This document shows positions 23,412 to 35,675 of a stretch of 64,000 nt of DNA, in pieces. Source of the DNA: Siphonodentalium dalli (lineage: Eukaryota > Mollusca > Scaphopoda > Gadilida > Siphonodentaliidae); the NCBI GenBank assembly GCA_032622095.1, contig CP136066.1, forward strand, positions 175,831,164-175,895,163, given 5' to 3'. How positions within the stretch are numbered: the stretch's first letter is position 1; every line of letters starts with the position of its first letter. The notes beneath the pieces are model-generated. The model was not told the DNA's origin. It did no database searches and saw nothing but the letters and a program-made list of their open reading frames with translations. The translations under genes were made by a program, and so were the position numbers.

Positions 23412-25340
23412 CCGACTAATATCGGGCAGTAAAATAACCATATATCTATGTGTATATCTAGCCAAAAACAATTCCCCTCCCCCACCCCGTTGGATAAGAC
23501 TAAAGAGTTCTTTGGCCATGCACAAATAATTGTGGAACCCCTGACCTGTTTACCACTATTTACACTGGCCAGTGTTCTCTGTCAGACACAACACACTCGA
23601 TATATTAAGGCTATAGTGGTCTAGGGTGATTTGTGACATATAGTGTACCTACACAATGCTTTACTATTGTTGTGGAAACACATGGAAATACAGTTTATTT
23701 TTCGTTTTTCTGATCTGTGTTTACCAATAAGTAAGGCAGTTAACACAGTTATTGAAGAACGGCTAAAAAAAACTCTGAAATTTTGATAAAAAAATTAGAA
23801 AGGGGGGTGGGTCCCCAAATATTTTTTGTGCACAAATGGGGTGGTGGGTCCCTCGGGGTCGGAAAAAACTTTTTGGGCCCTATATGTGCAATTTTTTTCC
23901 AGACCCACCCCCTGTATAACCCACATATATTATATGATGTCACATTTGAATATTTTGTAATCAATACTACATATCTTCTGTACCACCTATACCTACCATT
24001 GTACCTGTATATTGTTTGTATATACTTCATCTCCAATAATGGAGGAATAAAATCATATGTTTGTCTGTCTGACGGTAAAGTTAGAAGTTTTTAATCTAAA
24101 CCTCCATATTGAAGCTCGTGTGGAACACGATTTCTCACATACGAAGCACTAACTCTGTGCATTGTGTATCCAGATCTGTGTTGGGCTATCGCGCATGGCG
24201 ACATTGGGTTTTGGGCTGTGATGCCCCCCGCTCCCATAACTATATATGGTCAGAATTTTCAAGTTGAAAATAATAGGTTTTATTTATTTAACCAGCAGTT
24301 AGTGCGAACTTTGTTGTTTTGGACAAAATGTGGCATGTTTTCTTACTTTCGGTCAATATTTATACTGACAGGGCCGTCAATGAGGGTGTGTTTTGACGTT
24401 CTAAGTTGGACACCCCCAAACGGAAACCCTCTAGTCGCGTCCCAGCTTAGAAGATGAAATTGTAGTTACTCACAGATGGAACGAGTAACCCATATTACGG
24501 TATATATCAATATTTCAATTGGCGCCAAGTCGATGAAATTAATGGCAAACTTATCATATATTAAAGTTGCCCTGCCAATTTGACAGCATAAAAAGACAAT
24601 TTCTACTTCTTCAACATCAGATAAAAGGCCGCTTAACCACACGTCTCTCGAATACGGTGGCTTTATTTGTCCAGTGACTTTTTAGAAATGAAAAATTTGA
24701 TTCTGGGAAAAACCATTGAATCAAGCTTTGTTTCTAACTGTCTATGTTGATAACACGCATAGTTTTATTATATTAGACATCAGAATAATCAGTAAATTCT
24801 AAGTCGAGAAGGGCCACAACTCCGCTAATAATATCAAACTTGACCTTTATTGTCATGTGAGACATCCATATACCAAATTTGCAAACAATCAGATAACTAA
24901 AACTAATGTTATCATCCGGGAAATCATTCGGAAACCATATGGGGCGGATGTACACATGGACGGGCGGACACCGGTGATTTATATAGTCCCCCGAAAAAGT
25001 GACAAAATTATCGACTTTCAAATGAGAAACATTCGTTTTGAACTTTTGTCAGCCCAGCAAAAATTCCAACAATCGCCTCGTGTAAAAAACAACAATATTT
25101 CCTTCGTCCAAAAGAGGTAGGTAATAAAGAGCGTTTTGAATTATGATTTTGTTTATATTAAATATGTTCCAACGTTAAACTGACGGATGCTTTTGTAGAT
25201 TTTCGCGACGCTTGGGTCATACAAATGATGATGATTGCAAGTTGGTGTTTTCTACATTATAGCCTGGTGAGCAGAAAATAAACTCTGGAAAGTTTTACTA
25301 ATTTGGTACCAAATAGGACCGTAGATCTTTAAACTTTTCT
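23412..25340. other. Non-coding stretch with dispersed-repeat fragments
   Basis: 23800-23912 is a G/C-tract inverted pair (GGGGTGGGTCCCC ... GACCCACCCCC). 24080-24165 carries AATCTAAACCTCCATATTGAAG, also found at 27190, 50740 and 51058. 24800-25000 ends in GGACGGGCGGACACC and looks like a retro-repeat tail. No supportable gene. Confidence 0.5.
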
Positions 25341-25349
25341 TAACATATT

Positions 25350-25450
25350 TCTTAATATATAATGTAACATATTATCGTATGGGATGGTACGTATATCAAT
25401 ATATAATGTAACAGATTATCGTATGGGATGGCACGTATATCAATAATTGT
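25350..25450. repeat. Two tandem 51-bp units
   Basis: The unit ATATAATGTAACA(T/G)ATTATC followed by GTATGGGATGG(T/C)ACGTATAT occurs twice in a row. Confidence 0.8.
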
Positions 25451-25604
25451 GTTTGGCGATATTGTGAGCTGTATGTGACTATAAATAGATGCTGGCTGTA
25501 AAAGCCGTTGGCAACAGGCTATGCAGCGTTACACATTACTCGCTGTAATTACTCTGAAACATTACTCGCTGTGTAATGTCGCACAGCCTCTTGAGACCAA
25601 GGTG

Positions 25605-26215
25605 GTCCACTCGGCAGAGTGCTCAGTGCATTACGCCGTCATATATAGGCTGTCGAGTCGGTAGAGTACTCAGTGCTTACGCCGTCATATATAGGATGTC
25701 CAGTCGGTAGAGCGCTCAGTGCATTACGCCGTCATATACAGGCTGTCCAGTCGGTAGAGCGCTCAGTGCATTACGCCGTCATATATAGGATGTCCAGTCG
25801 GTAGAGCGATCAGTGCATTACGCCGTCATATATAGGCCGTCCAGTCGGTAGAGCGCTCAGTGCATTACGCCGTCATATATAGGCTGTCCAGTCGGTAGAG
25901 CGATCAGTGCATTACGCCGTCATATATAGGCCGTCCAGTCGGTAGAGCGCTCAGTGCATTACGCCGTCATATATAGGCTGTCCAGTCGGTAGAGCGCTCA
26001 AGCATTACGCCGTCATATATAGGCCGTCCAGTCGGTAGAGCGCTCAGTGCATTACGCCGTCATATATAGGCCGTCCAGTCGGTAGAGCGCTCAGTGCATT
26101 ACGCCGTGATATATAGGCCGTCCAGTCGGTAGAGCGCTCAGTGCATTACGCCGTCATATATAGGCTGTCCAGTCGGTAGAGCGCTCAGTGCATTACGCAG
26201 TCATATATATATAGG
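25605..26215. repeat. 47-bp minisatellite (about 13 units) with a tRNA A-box-like motif
   Basis: Units read GTCGGTAGAGCGCTCAGTGC, then ATTACGCCGTCATATATAGG and (C/A/G)TGTCCA. CAGTCGGTAGAGCGCTC strongly resembles the D-arm/A-box region of tRNAs and tRNA-derived SINE heads, preceded here by degenerate forms (CCACTCGGCAGAGTGCTC at 25617). No B-box (GGTTCRANTCC) or cloverleaf is seen in the units. Confidence 0.9.
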
Positions 26216-26882
26216 CCGTTCAGCGTTGACGAAGCTGGTACTAACCCCGACAAGCGCGGATTCCTGATCCACGCTAAGGGAGTGTAATCAGATTCCTGTA
26301 TCTGGGTAAGTTTGTCATTTGCTTTCCGAGAGTCAGTGGTTTCTACTCGCGGTGAATGACCATATTCGTGGTCTTTCCTGCACCCGTAAAACTGACTACG
26401 TCGTGATATGGCATACCGACTGTAACGACGATACCCCCCCCCCCGCAAACAACCAACCAATAAACATAGTGAGTTTGTTAGTCGTCAGTGATAAACGAAA
26501 CGTGTCATAATAAAGTCGGCATTAAATATTTACATACAAAGTGTGATTATCACCAAATACAGCATTATGATTGGTCGGCGCCCACGTGGCTAGTTCCAAT
26601 TATTTCTCGGTGAACGCGCAACAGCTCATAACTGCAGCCTCATAATTACATCGACGCGTCATAGGTTTTGGAAAGACGAACGCGTAATGTTTTGGGCGCA
26701 TTTGGACTCGCGCAGGAATGACTTAATAAATCATCGGGTTTCAATATAAAGAGAAATTGTTCCTGTTAACTTTTGCCAAGGGTGCTATGGGATATTTTGG
26801 GCTGGTTTTGTCACGATACACTTTTCGATTTAAATACATTTACAAAAGTGACTTTTTCGCTAAATGTTTATAAATATAAGGA
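26216..26882. other. Non-coding stretch
   Basis: No supportable gene. A C-run is at 26434-26445. ORFs on either strand near 26185-26510 overlap the array edge and lack motifs. Confidence 0.4.
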
Positions 26883-27031
26883 TTAACTGTCATGTGGACT
26901 GTTTTTATGGAGATGTAACCGTGAGATAAGTGGTCATAACTTGTATGTAAAAACCCTTCGGGTTTTACACAAGTTATGACCACCTACCTCACGGTTACAT
27001 CTCCATAAAACAGTCCACATGACAGTTTAAC
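26883..27031. repeat. 149-bp hairpin palindrome with a TTCG loop
   Basis: The arms TTAACTGTCATGTGGACTGT... and its mirror ...ACAGTCCACATGACAGTTTAA are almost exact. They close at AAAACCC-TTCG-GGTTTT (26950-26966). A TTAA-like end is present on the right. It fits a short fold-back MITE; as RNA it would form a long stem capped by a stable UUCG-type loop. Confidence 0.9.
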
Positions 27032-27260
27032 CTATATAAGGCTGTGTCTCGTGTGTACACTTCACACTCGGTGTTATGTGGAGTTTATCAACATACTCTT
27101 AATGTAGTTGTTCCACCATTGACGATCTCACACCAAACCGTGGATAAAAGTATCGGCTTATATTGCTGGACGGGCAGGCTTTTATATCTAAACCTCCCTA
27201 TTGATGCTGGGCGTGGGACACGGTTACTCACAAACGAATCATACGATAACGGTTTATGAA
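27032..27260 (+). repeat. Dispersed repeat copy (GGAGTTTATCA ... CTAAACCTCC)
   Basis: Shares GTGGAGTTTATCA, GACGATCTC, TGCTGGACGGG/TGCTTGACGGG and CTAAACCTCC(C/A)TATTGA with 50625-50760, and in part with 24060-24165 and 50985-51110. The 71-aa ORF on it is not conserved in the other copies. Confidence 0.6.
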
Positions 27261-27468
27261 GGTCATGTCGTCAGATTTCTTTTAAAATCGATTGTCGACA
27301 ATTTGGGAGATAAATATTACCTATATTTTATCAAGTTAATCGTTAATTATATCTAAATAAATCTCAAATAATGATAGCAGTAAATTTCCTTTTTGCACAG
27401 ATTTTATTTTACAAGCAGCGATAAATGTGGGAACTCTAAAACTAAGGTAAATGTTGGGGTAGGTTTAA

Positions 27469-28019
27469 AGGGACGGATGGCCCTCGTTACAGGTTATAAT
27501 TTAGAAATAACAGTTACCACATTATGAAAAATTCCCCAAGAATATAACAATAGTATTGTATAATGCTATAGTATGAATGCGATCATATCCACAAAACACT
27601 CCCTGTGTGAGCAGAGCGTTTGTTTATATACATCACGTAAATTATGAGCGATAAGCAACACACTCAACACCGTGGTAATTTTTAGGAGAGTGACTCAGCG
27701 TGACCAATTCAACACCGAAATTATGAGAGGCGGAGATTAGCGAGTGCTATACCGGTATGTTGTAAACAACTTGGTGGCATTTTAAAGTTCATTAGTAGGC
27801 CAGTGTTCTGCTTATCGAATACTCTTTACGCACTATTTGTTTACATAACATGGTGTTTGTTTACATAACATCGAGTACAAACATGACAATAACATGCAAT
27901 GTACGCGATACTTATGATTGGTATAAGAACCAATTTTTTTTATAATATAATATTTTTTGTGGCGGTTTTACAAATGTGACTTTTAACAGCAATACCCACA
28001 ACCAACACTTACCGTGTAT
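27469..28019. mobile_element. TTAA-flanked composite element
   Basis: TTAA lies at both ends (27465-27468, 28020-28023). The left half, AGGGACGGATGGCCCTCGTTA onward, matches 21066-21315. The right 65 bp, inverted, resemble the start of the 22255 MITE (GTGGGTATTGCTGTTAAAA against GTGGGTATGCTGTGAAAAT, then AACCGCCACAAA). It may be a chimera or an older member of one family. Confidence 0.55.
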
Positions 28020-29384
28020 TTAAAGAAACATCCACCGTGATAGTCGACAAAACGCTTGTAAACTGTTATTATTGGCTTGCAATGTTTTAGTTTTTTTTTA
28101 GTTTCTTTAAGAAATGGGAAAATCCATTTTTCAGCCTTTTCACAGATTTTCAGTCCAAAAGTTATAAGATATCTCATAGTATCTGTATTTTTAGAATCTT
28201 CTTTGTTTATTGTCGTTAATGGTATAACTACAGCAATATGGTGAATTTTACACGAAAAGACTCATCCGATCATCATAAAACTTCATACGGATGTTCGGGG
28301 TGACTTTTAGATGGCAGCTATAATTTTTCCCCCCGAAATTCGTTTAAAAACATGACCGCCAGCATCCATCTTTGATTTAAAATTTGAATCCTTCTACAAC
28401 AGTGAGCTGATCGATGCTCCTTCAATAAAGAAGAAGATTTAAAATTACGTGTGTGTAACTTATATTCTAAACCAGCGGATTTCATTCTTGATTTATGGCG
28501 AAAACCATCTATGAGCAGCAAAAATAAGCCCACACCTTCTCAGAGTCACAAAAACTTAGTTGAATAATTGAATGACTTCACTAAACCAGAAATCGAACAC
28601 AAACTACCAAGGGATTAAAAGAAAATTCTATAATGATGTGCATGTATATGTTGTAAAATCGCAATTGGAATCTGTCCCAATATATACATAAACTAGCATA
28701 TTTGTTCTGTCGATGGTGTCTTTTAAAAATACTAACTCAGAGAAAAGAGCAGTCATTTGAGAGTAGAACATATTTTAAATAAATATCTTCATTTAGTTCA
28801 TTCATTCTTTGATATTCACGATTAACGAGACGCGAATCAGCATTTTGCGGCTCCACTGTAAAATGTTTTAAATACCTTATAAAACAAAACAGATTTCAGT
28901 GTCATTCTATTAATCCTATAGCTTATACTCCTAAAAGAAAAGTTCGTTAATGGTTTGAAAAGACTTAATTTATGATAACACATATTGTAACTTGCATCCA
29001 TGAAAAGGGACCCAATCTTCAACCACCACAATTTATAATCTGTTTTGTTCTATGAGCTATCAATCGCAGGATATTATGCACAACAACTGGGTTGAAACTA
29101 CTGTACTTGACGACGGAGAGGAATAAATAAATCCGATACGTAGGAATAATGCACAATAGAGTAGAAGTGGAGTGTGCTCTCTAGTTAATCCACGATTAAC
29201 ACAAAAGTAAATTGAAATGTCATGATTCGGCATAAATGTAATTCGTTGGTGAAATAGCGACCATGAGGTAGTGATTGGTATTCACCGGACCATGCTTGTA
29301 AGACTGACCACACATTTAATTGGTAACAGAAACTCATCACTCACTGATTGTAAGTTTCTCGGGCTGATTGGGTGTCATAAATAT
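28020..29384. other. Non-coding stretch with one dispersed repeat
   Basis: 28330-28397 is the inverted counterpart of 58004-58065 (GGATTCAAATTTTAAATC, AAGATGG, CATGTTTTTAAA). Otherwise nothing supportable; the minus-strand ORFs show no motif. Confidence 0.45.
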
Positions 29385-29489
29385 GTTATAAGCACGGCGT
29401 CCGATTTATAAGTGAAATAAACTCCACGCGCGCCATCCGGGCGCTTGTGATCTTTATTTCATTTATAAATCGGACGCCATGCTTATAAC
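29385..29489. repeat. 105-bp palindrome
   Basis: The arms GTTATAAGCACGGCGTCCGA and TCGGACGCCATGCTTATAAC mirror each other and extend through ATTTATAA(G/A)TGAAATAAA to a GC-rich centre. A short fold-back element is likely. Confidence 0.85.
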
Positions 29490-30737
29490 GGATATATAGA
29501 AACTAGATATTAAAATAATGATTGGCGTCGATATGAAGCAAGTTCAATCAATAAACAGTTCAATGTCAAATAATATAGTTTCTTTCATCATCTTTGAAAT
29601 TCAGACTGTTTCGACAATAAAGAGTTGCCTGGGGAGACATACATTTGATTTGATGGCATTAATATTTTTTTTCTAACAAAATAATTTTGTTTTGCAAATT
29701 ACACAGGTACAAGCCTAACATAACGCGGGAGTTATCATTGACTTTAATTAATAAATTCGCCACTCAGTAATATCAGTATACATCGGAATGGTTTAATATT
29801 CGCTTTGATGGATGCTCGGGAAAGTGAAGCAGACAATAGACAGCATACACAATAATACAAGTACAGAAGGGTTCGTATTGATTGGCGAGATAACATGGTG
29901 AATAAGGAAACTACTTGTCAATGTGGTAAAGAAATTGTTAAAAAACTATATAAATACAGGCACGATATTTACAATTAGTCTGTGCAATTTAAGAAAGAAC
30001 ATTACATAGAACAATGGCCCAAGTTAGTTCAACATTTCATCAACCGAAAATCAAAACCTTATCAAAATTACACTGCATACCTATCCTTCATTTGTGTGGA
30101 AACAGTATTTTGAGGGCTTATATATAAGGAAACGCTCTATGGATATGCAACATTCTAATTGACTAAACTATCACACCACACTGTGTGACTTTATTGGACC
30201 ATAATGTCGGATGGGAAACCTTTCCATGTTTCGTGACTTCATACACCAATAGTATACACATCCAACTAACAAGAGCATTGGTTCCATTTATTTAATATGA
30301 CAAATACGCTGATGTGGTAGTCAATATTTAATGGTAGTATGGCACGTCTATAAAAATACACAAAACTAGTGTTTTCTGAAACAAAATACAAAAGAACAAT
30401 ATGTATCACAACTCATGGTTTCGCCAACTCACAAACTTAAAAGCGTTCCCGAAAATAGAGGATTCGAGTTTTTTAGTGAATCAATTACGTCATGGCGCAG
30501 TGCTGAACATATACTAACATCGGCAGTATAACAGGTTCACACTTCTAGAGTTGAATACCGATATGTACATCCATATGTCTGTTTGCGTTTTCATGTACGT
30601 TCGTGGCTAGCAATGCAGTCATTAAGTAATCTTCGGTATTGACATATACATTTATTTGATTTATACCTGCATACTTATTCAACACTTTATAAATCTAGAT
30701 ATATACATCGTTGGCGTGACCTTATTAATGTCAGTAT
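29490..30737. other. Non-coding stretch
   Basis: No ORF or repeat worth naming was seen. Confidence 0.4.
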
Positions 30738-31916
30738 CAGGGTTGGGGCGATTACATGCCAATGTAATCGATTACGATTGCAATTACTTTTGATTTACAT
30801 GATTACGATTACGATTACTGATTACATTTTTTCCAATGTAATCGATTACGATTACAATTACTTTAGTAAATGTAATCGATTACTTTTTGATTACATCTGA
30901 TTACAATTGTTAGTTTCCAACCATTTTGATCGCATAGGAATAAATAATGAAATAATTCAAATTAACATTACAAATTTGATTGAATAAAGACATCACTGCA
31001 TAACATGGAAACAAGAAACGACAGAAACTATCGAAAGATGAAAGCAATAAAATAAACATATCAACTTTTTTACATTTACATGTATTGGAAAGGTTTCATC
31101 ATGAAGTTATGCACCAATTTATAGGGAATACATTATGTTTTATGTGTATTTATTTATGGAAATATATTTTAATATATTTTAAATTTTCTAACATGTATTC
31201 AAACTAACGCATAATATTTATGAAAATATCACCAGAAACAATTATAAATTATTTGCATGTTCTGTTAGATTCAATACCCAACACAATGAAGATAACACTA
31301 AGATTTATTTGATGATCATCCATTGTTAATCCTGATGAGGATTAAATGAGGCTTAACTCCATGAGTGCAGTAAATGACAAAGCAGCTAATTAGGTCTACC
31401 GATGTACATCACACCTGCTTTGTTCAGTTAATTAGCCCTATTGTACCAATGTGACTCTACAGCCATTGTCTGCAGCAGTCCCAATTCAATATAATCATAA
31501 TTGAAGTTGGCTAGCCTATTTATTCATATTTGAACATTTCATTGTCTGTATCACAAGTTTATTGCCATTCATGTTGTATTCAACAATTGTGTGTTGTTAT
31601 CTGTTTCCACTGCCAGAATATACATACACACTGTACCACTAACATAACACATGACATAATTGTACTAACTTTCTAATATGTTGTTTGTATCTTTGCACAC
31701 TCCACAGTATGAGACTATGAGTATCCAATAGCCATCCATATGGATATTTTAGTAAAAGTAATAAAAAAGTAATCAAAATGTAATCATGATTACAGGTACA
31801 TTTGAAAGATTACTTGTAATCAAGAAATGTCACGATTACTGATTACAGACGATTACTCCAAATTTTGTAATCGATTACTTTGATTACGATTACAGATTAC
31901 GATTACCCCAACCCTG
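30738..31916. mobile_element. hAT-like non-autonomous element (1179 bp)
   Basis: The termini CAGGGTTGGGG and CCCCAACCCTG are inverted. They are flanked by an 8-bp duplication GTCAGTA(T/A) (30730-30737, 31917-31924; one mismatch). Both ends carry clustered subterminal repeats of TGTAATCGATTACGATTAC type. The interior lacks a transposase ORF. CAGGG ends with an 8-bp duplication are typical of hAT. Confidence 0.85.
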
Positions 31917-31924
31917 GTCAGTAA

Positions 31925-32154
31925 ATGTCCAATGTCACAAGATTGTTATGAGTAAAGCTACTACATGTACATGTATATAGAGATAACATGGGACGAATAT
32001 ATTTACGCTTGTTGACAATGTGATAAATCACTATCTGATATTGACACGGCCACCTGTTGTGTGTGTAAATACATTAAGTGATAGACGTTTGGAATATAGG
32101 ATGAAGTTATCTCCAGATTTCCTATTTAGATTACATCAGATCGTAAGTATTATA
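31925..32154. other. Non-coding spacer
   Basis: Nothing supportable between two MITEs; a TACATGTACATG run is near 31961-31975. Confidence 0.4.
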
Positions 32155-32617
32155 TATGTGACCCGCCATATCAAATCCAGTCGTAAGTCGGGATTTTTTT
32201 ACCCTGTTCCAATGCATTCTCTTATATATGCGAGTCGACCACAGGTCGCCTCGCATATATAAGAGAATGCATTGGCCTAACAATTTTTTACAATTTTAAT
32301 AATTTGTTCTTGTATTCTTTAACAATTTTATAATTTCACCCATACAGAGCCCCAGACAAACATGAGCAGACGACACTCTTCTATATGCTTCTATACATGT
32401 GTGGGGCTCCCTGCAGGGTAATGAATGTTTTTTATTTTATGTCCTAAAAATTGTAAGAAACATTTATTTAAAAAACATGATAAAAAATTGTTAGGCCAAT
32501 GCATTCTCTTATATATGCGAGGCGACCTATGGTCGACTCGCATATATGAGAGAATGCATTGGCACAGGGTAAAAAAAATCCCGATTTACGACTGGATTTG
32601 ATATGGCGGGTCACATA
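32155..32617. mobile_element. TA-flanked MITE with ~115-bp TIRs
   Basis: Ends TATGTGACCCGCCATATC and its mirror continue through CAAATCCAGTCGTAA, GGGATTTTTTT and CAATGCATTCTCTTATATAT. Within each TIR a second hairpin is formed by GCATTCTCTTATATATGCGA and its mirror TCGCATATATAAGAGAATGC. The flanks are TATA-rich, so the target duplication is probably TA (Tc1/mariner-like), though not provable here. Non-coding. Confidence 0.8.
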
Positions 32618-34161
32618 TAGTATATGGATAATTAGCTAATAATCAGCTTCCAGTTGGACTTTGATGTTTTCTGATTTTCTTATTTCTGGCAGGCCTCCAT
32701 GTCGGAAATCATCAAAGGCCAACTGTTAACAGAGAAATGAATTATATCGATAGTATTCAGTGTTACGTTTGCATTTCATCACCCCTGATCAAGTGGTCCT
32801 GCTAATTTGCTATGATGTTGGTATGGTAAAGTGGAGCTGTTCAGAAAAAGCACCGTTATTTTATATAAAGTTGTCATTATCGAGATGTTTGGCTGATCTG
32901 TATAAATTAGAGAAACAATTTAAAACATGCATCATGTGTATTGTGAAATATATTTAAATTTAAATGGTAGCTCGTTTTATACAGACACCAGCGCCACCAT
33001 TATTAGAATATTTAAAACTATACTATATCTTAAATGTTTCGCATAGACACTGGCTTTTGCTCAAATCGATCGGATAGCCAAGCACCGCAAAATGACTACT
33101 TGACCGAATATTTTATTTAACCAGCAGAAGGAAAGATCATAAAGTTGCTATGGATGCGAATCGAAGATGGTCTATTCGATTTTTGGCACAAAAGAGTAAC
33201 TTTGTCAGAAAAGGATTTCAAATTGGTTGACATTTGTTATTGATCTATCGATCTCACAACTAAATTAATCCGATGTTATTGGTTGAGCTAGCCTATGTGC
33301 CGATGATACATTTCTTATGGACACTAACTCTGATCTACACACATTAAAATCGTCGGTATTACGAATTGCTGAAAATCAGAGAATGGGTTGAAAAGTGGAT
33401 GGTCAAATTCAATAAAATCTAAAAGCCCCACATACATCTCCCCTGTTTCGGTAAAGTTCATTGGTGGTAAAATGAGATCCATGTGATATAGCTCAAGGTT
33501 GATAGAATTTATACTTTATCTCGTTGTCAAAACATACACATCATTCAAATCCGAACGTTGAGCAGTATGTTAACACCCATGTTGACAGCCCACTCAGCAG
33601 TAGCCACCCTGATATTGTGATGACACTACTCTCACGTGTGCAGTCTCAATAGGCGAATTAACCGATCCATTTGACTATTGTTTTAATCGCGGAACTCAAA
33701 TATTGCATGGCCGTTTAAAACTCAAACGCAGTAATCTTTATCGAGACCTTCATGGAAACAACTAACGCGATTCTGACAAATGATAATGCGGGAAAGTAGA
33801 AAGCGCAGGACACTTTCTAATATTCTTTCCAAGATATACTCAACTCAGATCTGACTCATTCTCAAATATTGACTCGACTTTCTTAAATACCAAGATCTTA
33901 CTTATAGGAAAGACGCAAAACGTTATCAAACAAAGCTGTCGTTTCAAACAATATACTAACAATCAACGGCATATCACCAATATCCCATGGAGTTCTTATC
34001 GTTCGTTTCAAAACAACCCGTTCCAGAATAGTTCGTTTCATGTATACTTTATTGAGAATTGAGGAGATAGATATTGTTTTAATTAAATAACCGAGACTCT
34101 TATAAAGACCTCAAACGCAACAAAGCTATTGTAATTAAAATATACATATACCCCTCCCAAT
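32618..34161. other. Non-coding stretch
   Basis: ORFs 32020-32262 and 32760-32957 carry no motif, and the first lies in the MITE. Nothing else was seen. Confidence 0.4.
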
Positions 34162-34341
34162 ATGAAGAAGGGCATTATCGTACCTGTATTCAAAGGTGAC
34201 ACAAGTCCAGCACACGCCCAGAATAGTATCCACACAAGCACGCTCATCCCAGTCCTTTACAAGCTATTTAAGATCGTTGTTCTCGAGAGACTCCGGGGTA
34301 GTCAGATATTCAAACATTTCCCGACCGCCATGCAAACTTGA
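34162..34341 (+). pseudogene. LINE reverse-transcriptase fragment
   Basis: The frame from ATG at 34162 reads MKKGIIVPVFKGD, then STLIPVLYKLFKIVVLERL, and stops at TGA 34339-34341. This matches the N-terminal reverse-transcriptase block of non-LTR retrotransposons, where a (K)KGIIxPVFKG strand precedes an ITLLSVLxKLFExxVLxRL helix. The Tyr-Arg-Gly-Ile step between them is degraded to SIHTST. Downstream another frame continues (TCRSSIIDTRKP near 34417-34452), consistent with a frameshifted relic. The catalytic YADD motif is not found. Clade not determined. Confidence 0.6.
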
Positions 34342-35675
34342 CTTCGTCACATTGAGCCTTAAAATGATGTACAGGGATGAGAGGAGACAAGGGGGTCGGA
34401 GCACAAGTTACTCCACTTGCAGAAGCTCTATAATTGATACAAGAAAACCAATGTCAGAAATGGTAACGCTCTCAAGATAATATATTATATACCCATAACT
34501 ATAGAATATAAAATATATTGGTTTCACGAATGACCAACTCATAATTCCGTTAAAACAACTAATCCTTTCAAAGTATTACAACTATTTACGACTTATCACT
34601 GAAAGTTCATGCATCTCACCAGAATTCATGCATCTCACCAGAATTCCATACACCTTTTACCGAACTCGGCCTCCTGGTCGCAGTTCGACTTTTAATCCGT
34701 CCCAAAAATGTCCATTTCTATAAATAAAATGCCCATGGCCCATGTATACAAAGAATCAGCGAAACATTATACAGGCGGAGCGCGAAATAACTAATTGATA
34801 TAACTAGAAACAAGAGCCATTACTCTATTAAGATATAGCGGCGATGTTCTTTGTGGTGCTGTCGCACATGTTATACAATCACATACCAAACAATTGTCAA
34901 AAGCCACTAATACACCGCTATGTTACCGACGATTAAGGCTGGACACCGGATGAAATATGTACGAAGAGCGACAAATATGAGCGCGAACTAATAATGATAA
35001 TAAATGTCCACATGTAAGTGTTTGCGCGACTGCTTGGTTCTCGTTCTATCAATGAGCACCGTCATTGTCACGTGATTATGTTTTCAGATGTTGCTGGAAT
35101 GAATCATTCATCAACGTGCATCGCTCCATTTAAATCACCAATTGGATTTCCCATTTGTTTGAATAAAAATGTCAGTATACGAAAATCTCCATGCATGTTC
35201 CATAAAGTATTTCAGCCAGTTTACAAGTGTTTAAAATACAAAATCGTGGATATAATTGAGACTATACTATTCTTCTTTCTCGCTAAAATCTATTGGCAAC
35301 GCAACTGAGTTCAACCAGAATTATTATATGTAGTTGTTTGAGTTGCACTGGCCTCATTCAGCCTACATGCAGTTGGTTGACTTGCTAAGATTTCAATTTA
35401 TTAATCTAGAAGTGAGAGTAGTATATTTTTCCACAATCAACTTCTACCAAACTATATTGGTTTAGAAACAAGATGAATATAATTTACATAGACATCAAAC
35501 ATAGGACATACATAATGCTATGAATATTCTATTTTAAAAGTGGACAACTTGGGTCAGAATTCGTTCTTGATTCCATGCATCCGCGGGTGAGGTTTCTATT
35601 CCTATATGTTAAAAAAAAAATTCCAAGAGTTTTTGTCAGGAAAACAAGACGCTGTGGCAAATGGGTAAAAGTAAT
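34342..35675. other. Non-coding stretch
   Basis: Begins in probable LINE remnant. A short duplication CATGCATCTCACCAGAATTC is at 34610-34645. Nothing else is supportable. Confidence 0.4.

Noticed and set aside
25605-26215. Cluster of tRNA genes
   Set aside because: Only an A-box-like segment is present in each 47-bp unit; there is no acceptor stem, anticodon arm or B-box.
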